64,000 nt of DNA from Paenibacillus chondroitinus NBRC 15376 (lineage in GTDB: Bacteria > Bacillota > Bacilli > Paenibacillales > NBRC-103111). The notes below the pieces were generated by a model, which ran no database searches, had not been told where the DNA came from, and saw only the letters and a list, made by a program, of their open reading frames with translations. This document shows, piece by piece, positions 41,956 through 50,710 of this stretch (positions within the stretch are counted from its first letter, which is position 1; every line of letters starts with the position of its first letter). The DNA lies in assembly GCF_004000765.1 (NCBI RefSeq), contig NZ_BILW01000007.1:1-64000 (forward strand), written 5' to 3'. The translations under genes and the position numbers were made by a program.

Positions 41956-42978
41956 TTATTTCTTTCGCTCTTTCATCACTTCTTCGACAAAATGTCCGTC
42001 CAAGAAGCTTTCTGCTTTCGGGATGGTGCTCAGCATATCCAAGCTTTTCAAGAACTCGGCAGTTTTCTGTGATGTATAATGCAGGGAGCTGTATGAATCC
42101 CCTTTTTGGAAAGCTTTCACATTATCGTCTAACTGAAATATTTTCACGCTGTCGACCCCAGCTTTGTATTCGTCCACTGGCGTCTCAGCCGCCTTCGCCA
42201 TAATTTGCAGCGACTCTTCCGGATTAGCTTTCCAGTAGTCCAGCGCGTCGAACCAGGCATTCAGAATTTTCTTCACGTCTTCCGGTCGATTTTTGGTAAT
42301 TTCTTCTTTAAATACGAGCAGATCAGGAATGAGTCCAGGCGTATCCTTGGAGGAAAATAACAGCTTGCCTTTGCCCTCTTGAATCGCTTTGCTCAGGAAG
42401 GGCTCCCACAGTACGGCGCCGTCCAGGTTGCCTGAGATGAAAGCAGGTCCTGCATCGTTCACCGTCATATTGGTGTAAGAAACGTCTTTCTCAGCGAGGC
42501 CGGCCTTCTCAAGCGCCGTTAGCATGAGCAGATGATCAACCGTTCCCAGCTCCGTTGCTACTTTTTTCCCTTTTAAATCCTGCAGCGAATTGATGTTAGG
42601 TTTGACTACGACGCCGTCTCCACCATTGGAGTTATCGTTCACAAGCACCGCCTTAAGTGGAATCCCTTTGCTCGCCGGAGCAAGCGTATCACTTAAAGTT
42701 TGGCTATTCGCATCGACTTTGCCTGACGCAAGGGCAGATAAGGAGTCACTGTACACGGGGAACCAAACAAGATCGACCTTTACGCCATTTTTCTCAAAGA
42801 ACCCTTTTTCCTTCACCAAATACCAAACAAACCAGCCCGGCCATGGACTAAGCGCCAATTTGATAGGCTGATCACTGCCACTTGCTGCCTTGCTTGCTGC
42901 CTCTTTGCTCGAGCATCCGCTCACGACTGTAAAAGCGAGTAACAACGCCATCATCAGAAATACCATTCTTTTTCTCAT
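41956..42978 (-). CDS. ABC transporter substrate-binding lipoprotein (SsuA/TauA/NrtA type)
   Basis: A 340-residue lipoprotein: the signal peptide ends in VSGC (Cys22), followed by an NMT1/ABC-type nitrate/sulfonate binding fold (LSPWPGWFVWYLVKEKGFFEKNGV, and the aromatic-rich LWEPF segment). It is the first gene of the operon, and GAGAGGGAG precedes the ATG. The ~200-nt leader carries a ykkC/guanidine-I aptamer and terminator. Relatives under this riboswitch class have been proposed to import guanidine or derivatives; ligand specificity here is inferred from the switch, not from the protein. Confidence 0.9.
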   Translation of the reverse strand: MRKRMVFLMMALLLAFTVVSGCSSKEAASKAASGSDQPIKLALSPWPGWFVWYLVKEKGFFEKNGVKVDLVWFPVYSDSLSALASGKVDANSQTLSDTLAPASKGIPLKAVLVNDNSNGGDGVVVKPNINSLQDLKGKKVATELGTVDHLLMLTALEKAGLAEKDVSYTNMTVNDAGPAFISGNLDGAVLWEPFLSKAIQEGKGKLLFSSKDTPGLIPDLLVFKEEITKNRPEDVKKILNAWFDALDYWKANPEESLQIMAKAAETPVDEYKAGVDSVKIFQLDDNVKAFQKGDSYSSLHYTSQKTAEFLKSLDMLSTIPKAESFLDGHFVEEVMKERKK

Positions 42979-43009
42979 TCTGATTCTCCCTCTCCATTTA
43001 AACTGGTAA

Positions 43010-43053
43010 AAAGAAAAACCCGGAACGATATCATATTCTGATATCCTCCCGGG
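43010..43053 (-). terminator. Riboswitch expression-platform terminator
   Basis: Minus-strand CCCGGGAGGATATCA pairs with TGATATCGTTCCGGG, then TTTTTCTTTTT. Its 5' arm is the last part of the aptamer (43046-43053), so ligand binding should block terminator formation, an ON-switch arrangement. Confidence 0.88.
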
Positions 43054-43150
43054 CTTTTATCCCTCCGTGTGCACGATGACCTTCACCGTGTGTCTTCTCT
43101 TGGACCAGACCGACAGCCTTCATCTGCCGCGGAACCCTAGAAAACAAGTT
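43046..43150 (-). promoter_or_regulatory. Guanidine-I (ykkC) riboswitch aptamer
   Basis: The minus-strand leader contains, in order, CTAGGGTTCCGC, GTCTGGTCCAAGAG, ACACACGG, ACACGGAGGGATAAAAGCC and CCCGGGAG. These are the conserved blocks of ykkC RNAs in the right order and spacing. The ykkC class 1 RNAs bind guanidine; variant classes bind PRPP or ppGpp. The downstream importer type fits class 1. The transcript probably starts near 43181. Confidence 0.9.
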
Positions 43151-43187
43151 TGCTATGAGGTTGTAACTAACTCTTACATTTGTCTTT

Positions 43188-43216
43188 ATCATACTTACAT
43201 CCTACGCTTATGTCAA
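43188..43216 (-). promoter_or_regulatory. Promoter of the riboswitch-controlled ABC operon
   Basis: Minus-strand -35 TTGACA (43211-43216), 17-bp spacer, -10 TATGAT (43188-43193). The start site would be ~30 nt before the aptamer. A second TTGACA at 43244-43249 lacks a good -10. Confidence 0.8.
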
Positions 43217-43261
43217 TATACATAACACAAAAATATATTTTGTTGTCAAACCACCCATTTA

Positions 43262-43278
43262 TGTAATAATATATTACA
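43262..43278. promoter_or_regulatory. TnrA/GlnR-type nitrogen box
   Basis: TGTAATAATATATTACA fits the consensus TGTNAN7TNACA perfectly and lies in a larger 9-3-9 palindrome (43260-43280). It is ~50 bp upstream of the ABC operon's -35 and overlaps a possible -10 (TAATAT, with TTGTCA 18 bp upstream) for the divergent small ORF. It links the region to nitrogen limitation. Confidence 0.75.
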
Positions 43279-43304
43279 TAATAACAACGGACTTGGAGGT
43301 GCAT

Positions 43305-43490
43305 ATGATGTACTCGATTCATTTCCACTTAAGTATGTTAGATATCACGATGGCAGCTGCGTCAAAAAACGAAACCATCCCTGCTGCAGTACCAAGCCAG
43401 GAAGATCTGGCCATCAAGCCTCCTCTCCAGACCTCCCCTATAGATAACGCTGATTGGGCGGAGACGAACGCGCTTCCCCCGGCAAATTAA
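43305..43490 (+). CDS. Small divergent ORF (61 aa) by the guanidine riboswitch
   Basis: A 61-residue open frame with a good ribosome site (GGAGGTG, 5 nt before ATG 43305; a second ATG at 43308 follows) and a strong terminator 14 bp after its stop. The product begins MMYSIHFHLSMLDITMAAA and ends in a Pro/Ala-rich tail. It has no clear membrane helix, and I do not recognise it. Its putative promoter overlaps the nitrogen box, so GlnR/TnrA could repress it. It may be a genuine small protein or a leader-type ORF; coding status is moderate. Confidence 0.5.
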   Translation: MMYSIHFHLSMLDITMAAASKNETIPAAVPSQEDLAIKPPLQTSPIDNADWAETNALPPAN

Positions 43491-43503
43491 CCCCTGTATG
43501 CAC

Positions 43504-43545
43504 AAAAGCCCGACACCCTGTCGCTCAGGGTATCGGGCTTTATTC
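43504..43545. terminator. Bidirectional terminator
   Basis: Near-perfect 15-bp stem AAGCCCGACACCCTG/CAGGGTATCGGGCTT with A- and T-rich flanks. It serves the small ORF on the plus strand and sdhB on the minus strand. Confidence 0.88.
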
Positions 43546-43556
43546 TTAACTCTTAC

Positions 43557-44321
43557 TTACACACCTAACCATTTTTTGAATAGATGTTTTGTTGTGTCTG
43601 CATTCAATGCTGCGATGGAAGTCGTCAGCGGAATGCCTTTCGGACAAGAACGTACGCAGTTCTGCGAGTTACCGCAGCCTTCGATACCGCCATCTGTCAT
43701 CAGCGCATCCAAACGCTCGTCTTTGTTCATTTCACCTGTTGGATGAGCATTGAACAAACGAACTTGGGAAAGCGCAGATGGTCCGATGAAAGAGTTCTTG
43801 TCATTAACGTTCGGACAAGCTTCCAGACATACGCCGCAAGTCATGCATTTGGACAACTCGTATGCCCATTGACGCTTCGACTCGGCCATACGCGGTCCTG
43901 GACCAAGATCGTACGTTCCGTCGATCGGAACCCATGCTTTGACTTTCTTCAAAGCGTTGAACATGCGTCCGCGGTCGATGACAAGGTCACGCATAACAGG
44001 GAACGTGCTCATCGGAGCTACGCGAACCGGCTGCTCCAGCTTATCGATCAGAGCCGAACAAGCTTGGCGCGGCTTACCGTTAATGACCATGGAGCAAGCT
44101 CCGCAAACTTCTTCCAGACAGTTGGATTCCCAACAAACTGGCGTTGTTTTATCACCGCGCGCGTTTTTTGGATTACGCTGCACTTCCATTAAACCGCTGA
44201 TGACGTTCATATTGGGACGATAAGGAACTTCAAATTCCTCGGTATAAGGCTTAGAATCCGGACTCTCTTGACGAGTCACGATAAACTTCACGGTTTTCTG
44301 TGCGCTTAGTGTCTCAGCCAT
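43557..44321 (-). CDS. sdhB: Succinate dehydrogenase iron-sulfur subunit
   Basis: A 254-residue membrane-associated subunit that passes electrons from SdhA to the cytochrome. Cysteine clusters: CWESNCLEEVCGACSMVINGK for [2Fe-2S], then CMTCGVCLEACP and CGNSQNCVRSCPKG for the [4Fe-4S] and [3Fe-4S] centres. It follows sdhA with a 2-bp gap and is the last gene of sdhCAB, ending at a terminator. Confidence 0.97.
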   Translation of the reverse strand: MAETLSAQKTVKFIVTRQESPDSKPYTEEFEVPYRPNMNVISGLMEVQRNPKNARGDKTTPVCWESNCLEEVCGACSMVINGKPRQACSALIDKLEQPVRVAPMSTFPVMRDLVIDRGRMFNALKKVKAWVPIDGTYDLGPGPRMAESKRQWAYELSKCMTCGVCLEACPNVNDKNSFIGPSALSQVRLFNAHPTGEMNKDERLDALMTDGGIEGCGNSQNCVRSCPKGIPLTTSIAALNADTTKHLFKKWLGV

Positions 44322-44323
44322 GA

Positions 44324-46087
44324 TTAATGTCCTCCCTTTTTCTTCTCCGTGGAGTAATCACGTTTCCGCGGTGCAATCAAAGATACATCAATGTCTTCAT
44401 AGCTGATTTTCGGACCTTCCGGCGTCCAATCGGCAATTGTTGTTTTCATGAAATTGTCATCATCACGTTCAGGGAAGTCAGGCTTGTAGTGCGCGCCACG
44501 GCTCTCGTTACGCATTAATGCACCCACCGTCATCGCTTCAGCAAGCTCAAACATGTTCCAGAGTTGGCGTGTGAACGCTACCCCTTGGTTGTTCCAACGA
44601 GCTGTATCTGTAATGTTGATGTTGTTGTATCTTTCTTTCATGTCTTTGATTTTATTGATTGTATCTTCAAGACGATCATTGTAACGAACAACCGTCATAT
44701 TCGCATTCATCATGTCGCCAAGTTCTTTGTGCAGAACATAAGCATTTTCTGTCCCGCTGTTCATTTTGAGCAAGCTCTCATAACGGTCTTGGTGACGTTT
44801 CTTCTCACGATCGAACACGATGGAAGACGTATCATCCGCATGTTTCTCTAGGCCGCGAATATACTCAACCGCTTTAGGACCGGAGACCATTCCGTCATAG
44901 ATCGCCGAAACAAGGGAGTTCGCGCCCAAACGGTTTGCACCGTGATGCTGATACTCACACTCACCCGCAGCGAACAAGCCCGGGATGTTCGTCATCATGT
45001 TGTAGTCAACCCACATACCGCCCATGGAATAGTGAACCGCCGGGAAAATCTTCATTGGGATTTTACGCGGATCATCGCCCATGAATTTCTCGTAGATTTC
45101 CATGATACCGCCAAGCTTGATATCAAGCTCTTTTGGATCTTTGTGAGAAAGGTCAAGGTAAACCATGTTTTCGCCGTTAATACCAAGCTTCTGATCGATA
45201 CAAACGGAGAAAATTTCACGCGTTGCGATATCACGAGGCACCAAGTTTCCGTACGCCGGATATTTCTCTTCAAGGAAGTACCAAGGCTTCCCGTCTTTGT
45301 AAGTCCAAATACGACCGCCTTCCCCACGTGCGGACTCTGACATCAAACGAAGCTTGTCATCGCCAGGAATCGCCGTCGGGTGAATTTGAATCATTTCACC
45401 ATTCGCATATTTAACGCCTTGTTGGTAAACAGCGCTTGCTGCCGTACCTGTGTTAATAACGGAGTTCGTTGTTTTACCAAAGATAATACCAGGGCCGCCA
45501 GTTGCCAAAATAACAGCGTCAGCCGGGAACGTTTGGATCTCCATGCTGCGCAAATCTTGAGCCGCAATACCACGGCACACATTCTCGTCATCCAAAACGG
45601 AGCCAAGGAATTCCCAGTGCTCGAACTTCGTTACGAGACCAGCTGTTTCCCAGCGGCGCACTTGCTCATCAAGTGCATACAGAAGCTGCTGCCCTGTCGT
45701 TGCACCTGCAAATGCCGTACGGTGATATTTCGTTCCGCCGAAACGACGGAAATCAAGAAGACCTTCCGGTGTACGATTGAACATAACACCCATACGGTCC
45801 ATCAAGTGAATGATGCCTGGTGCTGCATCACATAATGCTTTAACTGGCGGTTGATTCGCCAAGAAATCTCCACCGTAAACGGTATCGTCAAAGTGCTCCC
45901 ACGTGGAGTCCCCTTCACCTTTCGTATTCACCGCACCGTTAATGCCGCCTTGCGCACATACGGAGTGGGAACGTTTAACAGGAACCAAGGAGAACAATTG
46001 CACGTGAACTCCGGCCTCCGCTGCTTTAATTGTCGCCATGAGTCCCGCAAGGCCTCCACCGACGACGATGATTTTCGAATTAGCCAC
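44324..46087 (-). CDS. sdhA: Succinate dehydrogenase flavoprotein subunit
   Basis: A 587-residue FAD subunit oxidising succinate to fumarate. It starts with the Rossmann motif VGGGLAGLMATIKAAEAG. The FAD-linking histidine is in KRSHSVCAQGGINGA, and active-site segments HRTAFAG and CEYQHHGANRLGANSLV are present. The start codon is GTG at 46087 with AGGGAGGG upstream. It is the middle gene of sdhCAB. Confidence 0.97.
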   Translation of the reverse strand: MANSKIIVVGGGLAGLMATIKAAEAGVHVQLFSLVPVKRSHSVCAQGGINGAVNTKGEGDSTWEHFDDTVYGGDFLANQPPVKALCDAAPGIIHLMDRMGVMFNRTPEGLLDFRRFGGTKYHRTAFAGATTGQQLLYALDEQVRRWETAGLVTKFEHWEFLGSVLDDENVCRGIAAQDLRSMEIQTFPADAVILATGGPGIIFGKTTNSVINTGTAASAVYQQGVKYANGEMIQIHPTAIPGDDKLRLMSESARGEGGRIWTYKDGKPWYFLEEKYPAYGNLVPRDIATREIFSVCIDQKLGINGENMVYLDLSHKDPKELDIKLGGIMEIYEKFMGDDPRKIPMKIFPAVHYSMGGMWVDYNMMTNIPGLFAAGECEYQHHGANRLGANSLVSAIYDGMVSGPKAVEYIRGLEKHADDTSSIVFDREKKRHQDRYESLLKMNSGTENAYVLHKELGDMMNANMTVVRYNDRLEDTINKIKDMKERYNNINITDTARWNNQGVAFTRQLWNMFELAEAMTVGALMRNESRGAHYKPDFPERDDDNFMKTTIADWTPEGPKISYEDIDVSLIAPRKRDYSTEKKKGGH

Positions 46088-46103
46088 TTCTGTTCACCCT
46101 CCC

Positions 46104-46757
46104 TTAATGCCCCGAATGCGCTTCTACCGGAACTTGAAATTGCGTATCTGTAAATGCAGTCAAAGACATAATAAACATCACGGACATCACCACGAACAAT
46201 ACCATCCAAATAATGGAGGAGTAACGTTGTGCGCGAGGTCCAACCGTAATTCCCCAGCTTACAAGGAATGACCATAAACCGTTGCAGAAATGGAATGTCG
46301 CTGAAACGATACCAATTACATAAACCGTAAACATAACCGGATTCGTCGCAATGTCATGCATGGTCATGCCGAGATTTTCGTGTGCAACATTGCCTAGTGC
46401 AACTTGCAGACGAGTCTCGAACAAATGCCACGCTACGAACAGGAACGTAATAACGCCGGTTACCCGTTGAAGCATAAACATTTGGTTACGGAAATAGCTG
46501 TAGTTCGAGACGTTATTACGTGCTTGATAAGCCACATAAAGTCCATAAACGGCATGGTAAAGAAGCGGAAGCCAGATGCCCACGATTTCTAACAGCAGGA
46601 CCAACGGCAGACCGTTCAACCAGTTAATTTGATCCACGAATGCTTGTGGACCCTTCGTAGCTTCATAGTTAGTGAGCAAATGCTCAATAAGGAAGAAGCC
46701 CACTGGAATTACACCAAGCAAAGAGTGGATCTTTCGAAAGTAATACGAATTACCCAT
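46104..46757 (-). CDS. sdhC: Succinate dehydrogenase cytochrome b558 subunit
   Basis: A 217-residue, five-helix membrane anchor of the Bacillus di-heme type, with haem-ligand histidines in helices (FFLIEHLL, LYHAVYG, FVAWHLF, FHFCNGLW). It is the first gene of sdhCAB. Its ribosome site is weak (GGGGGG about 13 nt before the ATG). The promoter is at 46833-46861. Confidence 0.95.
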   Translation of the reverse strand: MGNSYYFRKIHSLLGVIPVGFFLIEHLLTNYEATKGPQAFVDQINWLNGLPLVLLLEIVGIWLPLLYHAVYGLYVAYQARNNVSNYSYFRNQMFMLQRVTGVITFLFVAWHLFETRLQVALGNVAHENLGMTMHDIATNPVMFTVYVIGIVSATFHFCNGLWSFLVSWGITVGPRAQRYSSIIWMVLFVVMSVMFIMSLTAFTDTQFQVPVEAHSGH

Positions 46758-46832
46758 AATGTAACCAATTCCCCCCTCAACAAAATTTCATAAATACCAT
46801 CCGACATGTTCTGACAAAACAAGCCACATACC

Positions 46833-46861
46833 ATTCTACTCTCGCCGCAAACGAGCGTCAA
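46833..46861 (-). promoter_or_regulatory. sdhCAB promoter
   Basis: Minus-strand -35 TTGACG (46856-46861), 17-bp spacer, -10 TAGAAT (46833-46838). The spacer itself has CTCG/CGAG arms. Confidence 0.7.
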
Positions 46862-47045
46862 CCCATAATCATCCACGCCTATTTTACACCTAATTAGTAA
46901 GCGAATATACACGGTCGTCCAATAAATGTGAATAAAAAGTGACATGTACATCGTACCTCTTCTACGCTTATAATGGAAGTGCCGTTTTTTTATATACACT
47001 TATAACAAATTTGCATATACGAATGAATACGGAGATGAAAATTAC

Positions 47046-47942
47046 ATGGAACTCTTGGATGTTTTCGCCGTTGTTGTCGAACAAGTGAGCCTGAATAAAG
47101 CGTCACAGCTGCTGAATATCTCTCAACCCGCTCTTTCACGCAAAATTATGAAGCTGGAAGAAGAACTCGGCGTGGAGCTATTCATCCGCAAAGGAAAACG
47201 TCTTGAGCTGACCAAAGCAGGTCAGATCTGCTACGATCATGCGCTTGAGCTTCGCCACGTGGAACGGAAATTCAAGCAGACTCTGCAAATGTACAAAGCT
47301 GCAGGCACCCATTCTTCGATTACGGTCGGCGCCAGTTTAACCACTTTACAGGCTACCCTGCCGGATCTGATTACAGATTACTTGCAGGTTTATCCGCTCA
47401 CGGAGATCAAACTGCTTACAGGCAAAACGCATGAAATCGTGACCATGGTCAAGGAAAATAAAGTCGACATCGGTATCGTCGCTTCCCAGATCAATGCATC
47501 GAGCCTGCACTGCGAGCCGTTGTTCGATGATCATCTTTGTCTGGTGCTTCCGCTGGGGCACCCATTCATTGATCGAGCCCATATTACGATGAGCGATTTG
47601 AATGACCTGCCGATGATCCTTTTTTCCAAAGGCACCTGGTATCGCATCCTGATGGATGAGCTCTTCCATCGGTATACGATTTTTCCTAATGTCCAAATGG
47701 AAATCGATTCTTTCGAGGCGATCATCCGGCTCGTGTCTACCTGCAAAACCGCGACGCTGCTTCCTAAGTCGTATTTGCGTGAAGATTTGATTCAGAATAA
47801 TGAGTTAATTCTGCGCTACTTAGTGGAACTAGAGCAAACGAAACGAACCACTTCGCTGATCTACTCGGACCAAGCAACAGACAACCCGGAGTCCCTTAAA
47901 TTCATCGAACAAACGATCAACTATTTTGCTAGGCACAAATAA
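47046..47942 (+). CDS. LysR-family transcriptional regulator
   Basis: A 298-residue regulator: winged helix-turn-helix at the N-terminus (LNKASQLLNISQPALSRKIMKLEEELGVELF) and a LysR substrate-binding domain after residue ~88. It is divergent from sdhCAB with 288 bp between them, so control of the TCA-cycle genes is plausible, in the manner of CcpC, but not shown. GGAGATG precedes the ATG. Confidence 0.93.
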   Translation: MELLDVFAVVVEQVSLNKASQLLNISQPALSRKIMKLEEELGVELFIRKGKRLELTKAGQICYDHALELRHVERKFKQTLQMYKAAGTHSSITVGASLTTLQATLPDLITDYLQVYPLTEIKLLTGKTHEIVTMVKENKVDIGIVASQINASSLHCEPLFDDHLCLVLPLGHPFIDRAHITMSDLNDLPMILFSKGTWYRILMDELFHRYTIFPNVQMEIDSFEAIIRLVSTCKTATLLPKSYLREDLIQNNELILRYLVELEQTKRTTSLIYSDQATDNPESLKFIEQTINYFARHK

Positions 47943-47982
47943 ACCTCCAATCCGCTCAGCATGTCGAGCAAAATTAGAGGTT
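47936..47982 (-). terminator. Terminator of the OmpR-type regulator
   Basis: Minus-strand AACCTCTAAT/ATTGGAGGTT with inner GCTC/GAGC pairing, then TTATTT, 13 bp after the stop at 47996. It could also act on the convergent LysR gene. Confidence 0.65.
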
Positions 47983-47995
47983 CTATGTAAAACAA

Positions 47996-48733
47996 CTAAT
48001 AGACAAACTTATAACCCACGCCCCAGACCGTTCGGATCCGCCTAGGCTCTTTGGGATTGTCTTCGATTTTTTTGCGAAGATTGGCAATATGCACATCAAT
48101 CGCACGATCGGTGACATAGGAATCGAAGCCCCGGACGGTTTGCAATAAATCTTCTCGCGTGTAGACACGGCCAGGATGATTGACGAAACATTTCATAATT
48201 TCAAATTCCGAATACGTCGTCTCGACCAGCTGCCCCTGAACAATCATCGAACGGGTTTGAAGATCGAGGGTAATCTTGTTTTTATCACCGAGCAGCGCCT
48301 CATCTGTTTCTGGCTTTGTATCGTGGCGTACCGCCTGGTTCATACGCATGTTGTCACCCGCATTTTGATACAAATTGGAACGACGGATCAAAGCATGGAC
48401 TCTAGCGCTCATTTCATGCATGCTGAACGGCTTACACATATAGTCATCGGCTCCAGCCCCCAGCGCAGCCACCCGTTCAACCACTTTATTTCTCATCGAG
48501 ACAATCATGATCGGCACACTCAACGTAGTTCGCACCTGTCTGCACAGTTCAAGTCCGTCCATATCCGGCAGCATAAGATCCAGCAAAATGACGTCAGGAG
48601 CAAACGGTTTAACCGCTTCAATCCCCTTTTGCCCCGTCTCCATTCGAATGACTTCAAAGCCTTCTTCGCCCAAATACATGGAGATCATATCGCCGATCAT
48701 AGGATCGTCTTCGATTATTAATACTTTGTACAT
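47996..48733 (-). CDS. Orphan response regulator, OmpR/PhoB family
   Basis: A 245-residue DNA-binding regulator: receiver domain with Asp9/Asp10, phospho-acceptor Asp52 (ILLDLMLPDMDG) and Lys in MCKPF, then a winged-helix domain with RAIDVHIANLRKKIEDNP and VWGVGYKF. An ~30-residue polar linker separates the domains. No kinase gene is adjacent. It is 39 bp downstream of the antiporter gene on the same strand and could belong to the potassium operon. Confidence 0.92.
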   Translation of the reverse strand: MYKVLIIEDDPMIGDMISMYLGEEGFEVIRMETGQKGIEAVKPFAPDVILLDLMLPDMDGLELCRQVRTTLSVPIMIVSMRNKVVERVAALGAGADDYMCKPFSMHEMSARVHALIRRSNLYQNAGDNMRMNQAVRHDTKPETDEALLGDKNKITLDLQTRSMIVQGQLVETTYSEFEIMKCFVNHPGRVYTREDLLQTVRGFDSYVTDRAIDVHIANLRKKIEDNPKEPRRIRTVWGVGYKFVY

Positions 48734-48772
48734 TCGGAGTCCACCTTCGCCTCGAAATTCTCTCGTTGAGAC

Positions 48773-50032
48773 TTACAAGACGGAACCATCAGCTTCCGGC
48801 CCGTCCGACTTCACTTCAAGTCCCAGCTTTTTCGCCACAAAAGCCGTTGTGCTTGCCTGGAACAGGATGGTGATCAGCACAGCCATAAAAGTGACACTCG
48901 CAATGAGATCACTGTGCGCAATCCCCATGCCGGCAACCATTCCGCATAAAGCCGCTGGAATGACACCTGTTTCACGAACCCAGAACATAAATAAAATCTC
49001 ATTCCATCTCCACTTCGCTTTACGGTCCGGCCACGTACAGACCAGCACCGTCAGCGGACGTGCGATAAAAACAAATACGAAGATGACACCCAAACTCGTC
49101 CAAAAATGCTCGAGGATGACCGGAAAATTCACTTGGCTGCCGAGAAGAATAAAAATTAGCATTCGCATGATAATCGTAATATTTTCGGAAAAATGCTCCA
49201 TTTCATGGCGCTTATCATCCATATTAAGCTTGAACGTTCCGGCGTTCCCCCAGATCAGCCCCGCTGTAAAAGTCGCCATAAAGCCGCTAACGCCGAGAAT
49301 TTCCCCTGCCAAATATGCCCCTAACGAGGTAACAACCATCGCAATCGTTGCATAATCCCTCAGCAGGCCAAGTTTCAAGTGAGCGGTAAGAAAGGTCATC
49401 GCATAGCCGATAACGGCTCCCAGCAGAAGCCCTCCGAGTGCCGTTTTCACAAAATCAAGCGTACCTGAAAGCAGGGAAACTTCCTGCGTGCCCAGGATGA
49501 CAGCAATTAGTGAAAATGTCAGAATGGAAGCCGTCGCATCATTAAAAGCCGATTCACTTTCAACCGTCTCTCGGACTTTGCGGCGGATTTTCACTTGTTT
49601 GAATACCGGAATGAGCGTTGCCGGATCTGTTGAGGCAATAATTGCGCCAAGGAGCAATGCATACAGCCACGGCAAACTCAAGAGGAAATGCGAAGCCGCT
49701 GCAACAGCCGCGCAGGTGATAATCACACCGGGAATGCTGAGCATGCCGACTGTGACCCAGACTTGCCGCAAACCGGTGAGCTTGATGTTGCGTCCCCCGT
49801 CAAAGAGAATTAGCGCGGAACCGATAACGAGAATGAATTGATTCATAAACGAGGCGCTTGGTTCATTAATCCAATGGAAGGCTTGTCCCGCAATCATACC
49901 GGCTACAAGAAACATGGCGACATCAGGTAGTTTCAGCCAATTGGCCGCCCTTCCGAACAACATCCCTAATCCGAAAACAAGCACGAGCAGCACAAGAACA
50001 TGTTCGATGAGCTGGGTAGTTGAATTCTCCAT
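48773..50032 (-). CDS. Cation:proton antiporter, CPA1 type
   Basis: A 419-residue membrane antiporter with about 12 helices. GAIIASTDPATLIPVF and ESESAFNDATASILTF carry the family's ion-site aspartates. The protein is short and lacks a long C-terminal tail. The ATG at 50032 comes one base after the KtrA stop; the frame is also open from a TTG at 50056 inside the preceding gene. Sodium or potassium exchange for protons is inferred; the operon partners favour potassium homeostasis. Confidence 0.9.
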   Translation of the reverse strand: MENSTTQLIEHVLVLLVLVFGLGMLFGRAANWLKLPDVAMFLVAGMIAGQAFHWINEPSASFMNQFILVIGSALILFDGGRNIKLTGLRQVWVTVGMLSIPGVIITCAAVAAASHFLLSLPWLYALLLGAIIASTDPATLIPVFKQVKIRRKVRETVESESAFNDATASILTFSLIAVILGTQEVSLLSGTLDFVKTALGGLLLGAVIGYAMTFLTAHLKLGLLRDYATIAMVVTSLGAYLAGEILGVSGFMATFTAGLIWGNAGTFKLNMDDKRHEMEHFSENITIIMRMLIFILLGSQVNFPVILEHFWTSLGVIFVFVFIARPLTVLVCTWPDRKAKWRWNEILFMFWVRETGVIPAALCGMVAGMGIAHSDLIASVTFMAVLITILFQASTTAFVAKKLGLEVKSDGPEADGSVL

Positions 50033-50033
50033 C

Positions 50034-50696
50034 TTATCGGATAACTTCGCTTTCAAATTCTTCGATTTGATCGTTTGTTCCGATGATCACCATGACATCG
50101 TTTTCGTTCACCACATCGGTAGCGGTGGGCGCAATAATAACGCCTGTTTGCTTGTTTACTGCCACCACGCTGCAGCCGTATTTGGCACGCGGATCCAATT
50201 GTTTAATCGTTAGCCCGCACAGCCTTTTCGGTACGGAAAGTTCCGCAATCGTATAATCTTTAGAAATTTCAATATAATCCAATAAATTTGGTGAGTTGAG
50301 CTGGTGAGCCACGCGTATCCCCATGTCACGCTCAGGATAGATGACGCGGTCAACCCCTAGCTTCTGCAAAACTTTCCCATGTAATTCAGACAAGGCTTTG
50401 GCCACAACCTTTTTGACCCCTGAATCCTTCAGAACAATCGCCGTTAAAATACTGGACTGAATGTCGTCCCCGATCGCTACGACGGCGCAATCAAAATTAC
50501 GCACTCCCAGAGACTTCAGGACATCCTCATCGGTGGCATCCGCCACAACGGCATGCGTAAGCTCATGGCTCATCTCGTCGACCGCTTCCTCATCCTTATC
50601 GATGCCAAGCACCTCATTGCCCAGCTTAATAAGCTCTTTGGAAATGCTGGCTCCAAATCGCCCAAGGCCGACTACCACATATTGCGTTTTCTTCAT
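50034..50696 (-). CDS. ktrA: Potassium uptake regulatory protein (KtrA/KtrC, RCK)
   Basis: A 220-residue cytoplasmic gating ring subunit. RCK_N has the nucleotide-binding GLGRFGASISKEL and acidic DKDEEAVDE; RCK_C (about residues 140-220) is the domain that binds c-di-AMP in KtrA. It starts 14 bp after the KtrB gene's stop and is followed at one base by the antiporter, giving a KtrB-KtrA-antiporter order. Whether it is the A or C paralogue cannot be told. Confidence 0.93.
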   Translation of the reverse strand: MKKTQYVVVGLGRFGASISKELIKLGNEVLGIDKDEEAVDEMSHELTHAVVADATDEDVLKSLGVRNFDCAVVAIGDDIQSSILTAIVLKDSGVKKVVAKALSELHGKVLQKLGVDRVIYPERDMGIRVAHQLNSPNLLDYIEISKDYTIAELSVPKRLCGLTIKQLDPRAKYGCSVVAVNKQTGVIIAPTATDVVNENDVMVIIGTNDQIEEFESEVIR

Positions 50697-50710
50697 CTCT
50701 CCGGCTTCCC

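Noticed and set aside
43046..43150. SAM or T-box leader for a sulfur-type importer
   Set aside because: No S-box or T-box core; the conserved blocks match ykkC RNA instead.
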